Assembly: GCA_031555145.1 (NCBI GenBank)
Contig: JAVBUR010000097.1
Coordinates: 1-31,831, forward strand
DNA length: 31,831 nucleotides
Direction: 5' to 3'
Source: JAJDIA01 sp031555145
GTDB lineage: Bacteria > Bacteroidota > Bacteroidia > Bacteroidales > Tannerellaceae
Shown one piece after another: positions 31,791-31,831 of the stretch (the first letter of the stretch is position 1; each line of letters begins with the position of its first letter). The translations under genes were made by a program, and so were the position numbers. The notes beneath the pieces were generated by a model. That model did not search any database. It worked only from the letters and a program-made list of their open reading frames with translations, and was not told the origin of the DNA.

Positions 31791-31831
31791 TCAATTAGAA
31801 TAACAACAATTATCATGCGCCGCGTCAGCGG

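Larger units (their letters stand above)
31409..31831. other. 423-bp non-coding right end with hairpins and short repeats
   Basis: No convincing gene is present; short frames on both strands have no signal, domain or usable start context. Besides the -7 element of the flavoprotein gene it holds an inverted pair CCTTCCACA/TGTGGAAGG (31577-31585 and 31623-31631), a tandem CCCCTCCACG repeat (31642-31661), a 27-bp segment shared with the left end (31678-31704) and two hairpins (31732-31790). Confidence 0.5.

Noticed and set aside
1..31831. Insertion sequences, phage genes, tRNA or rRNA genes
   Set aside because: No transposase, integrase or structural phage protein and no tRNA or rRNA sequence was recognised by reading; a dedicated RNA search was not possible here.

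Overview
This window looks like chromosomal DNA of a Bacteroidales bacterium, most likely Parabacteroides or a relative; the genus is a guess. The evidence is the gene content: SusC-like TonB-dependent receptors paired with DUF4249 lipoproteins, a FecI/FecR/STN-receptor module, a hybrid sensor kinase with a periplasmic sensor, and many TAnnTTTG-type -7 elements, the Bacteroidota promoter signature. I see no rRNA, tRNA, CRISPR array, insertion sequence or phage gene.

Left part (1-6155): an ABC/MacA-type efflux operon on the minus strand reads TolC-like protein, HlyD/MacA adaptor, then a wrecked FtsX/MacB-type permease. It is divergent from a sigma-54 activator/histidine kinase pair on the plus strand. 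The shared intergenic region holds a GG-N10-GC sigma-54 promoter facing the efflux operon and two GTGC-N6-GCAC palindromes 21 bp apart, the arrangement expected for enhancer sites of the neighbouring activator. 6131-8836 is a large hybrid sensor kinase whose receiver has lost its phosphoacceptor Asp. It is followed by mnmD (tRNA wobble-uridine methyltransferase).

Middle part (9669-16827): a heavy-metal RND efflux operon (small His-rich protein, His-rich CusB-like adaptor, CusA/CzcA-like pump, CusC-like outer-membrane channel) is on the minus strand. It is divergent from a two-gene DUF433/DUF5615 module of toxin-antitoxin type. A large near-perfect hairpin lies in the 358-bp gap that follows.

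Right part (16828-31831): a secreted protein of unknown function; a TonB-dependent receptor with a DUF4249 lipoprotein; a MORN-repeat protein; trpS; then a plus-strand cluster of ECF sigma factor, outer-membrane beta-barrel protein, DUF4827-like lipoprotein, FecR anti-sigma factor, STN-containing TonB receptor and a second DUF4249 lipoprotein. This is a complete cell-surface-signalling uptake module with two extra genes between sigma and anti-sigma. Last comes a sulfide:quinone-oxidoreductase-like flavoprotein with a twin-arginine motif, then a non-coding, hairpin-rich right end.

The overall theme is envelope traffic: two tripartite efflux systems, two TonB uptake systems and three signalling systems that plausibly control them. 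No wholly new system is certain. The strongest leads are the sigma-54 control region of the efflux operon, the atypical key residues in two signalling proteins, the extra genes inside the FecI/FecR module and the SQR-like enzyme.
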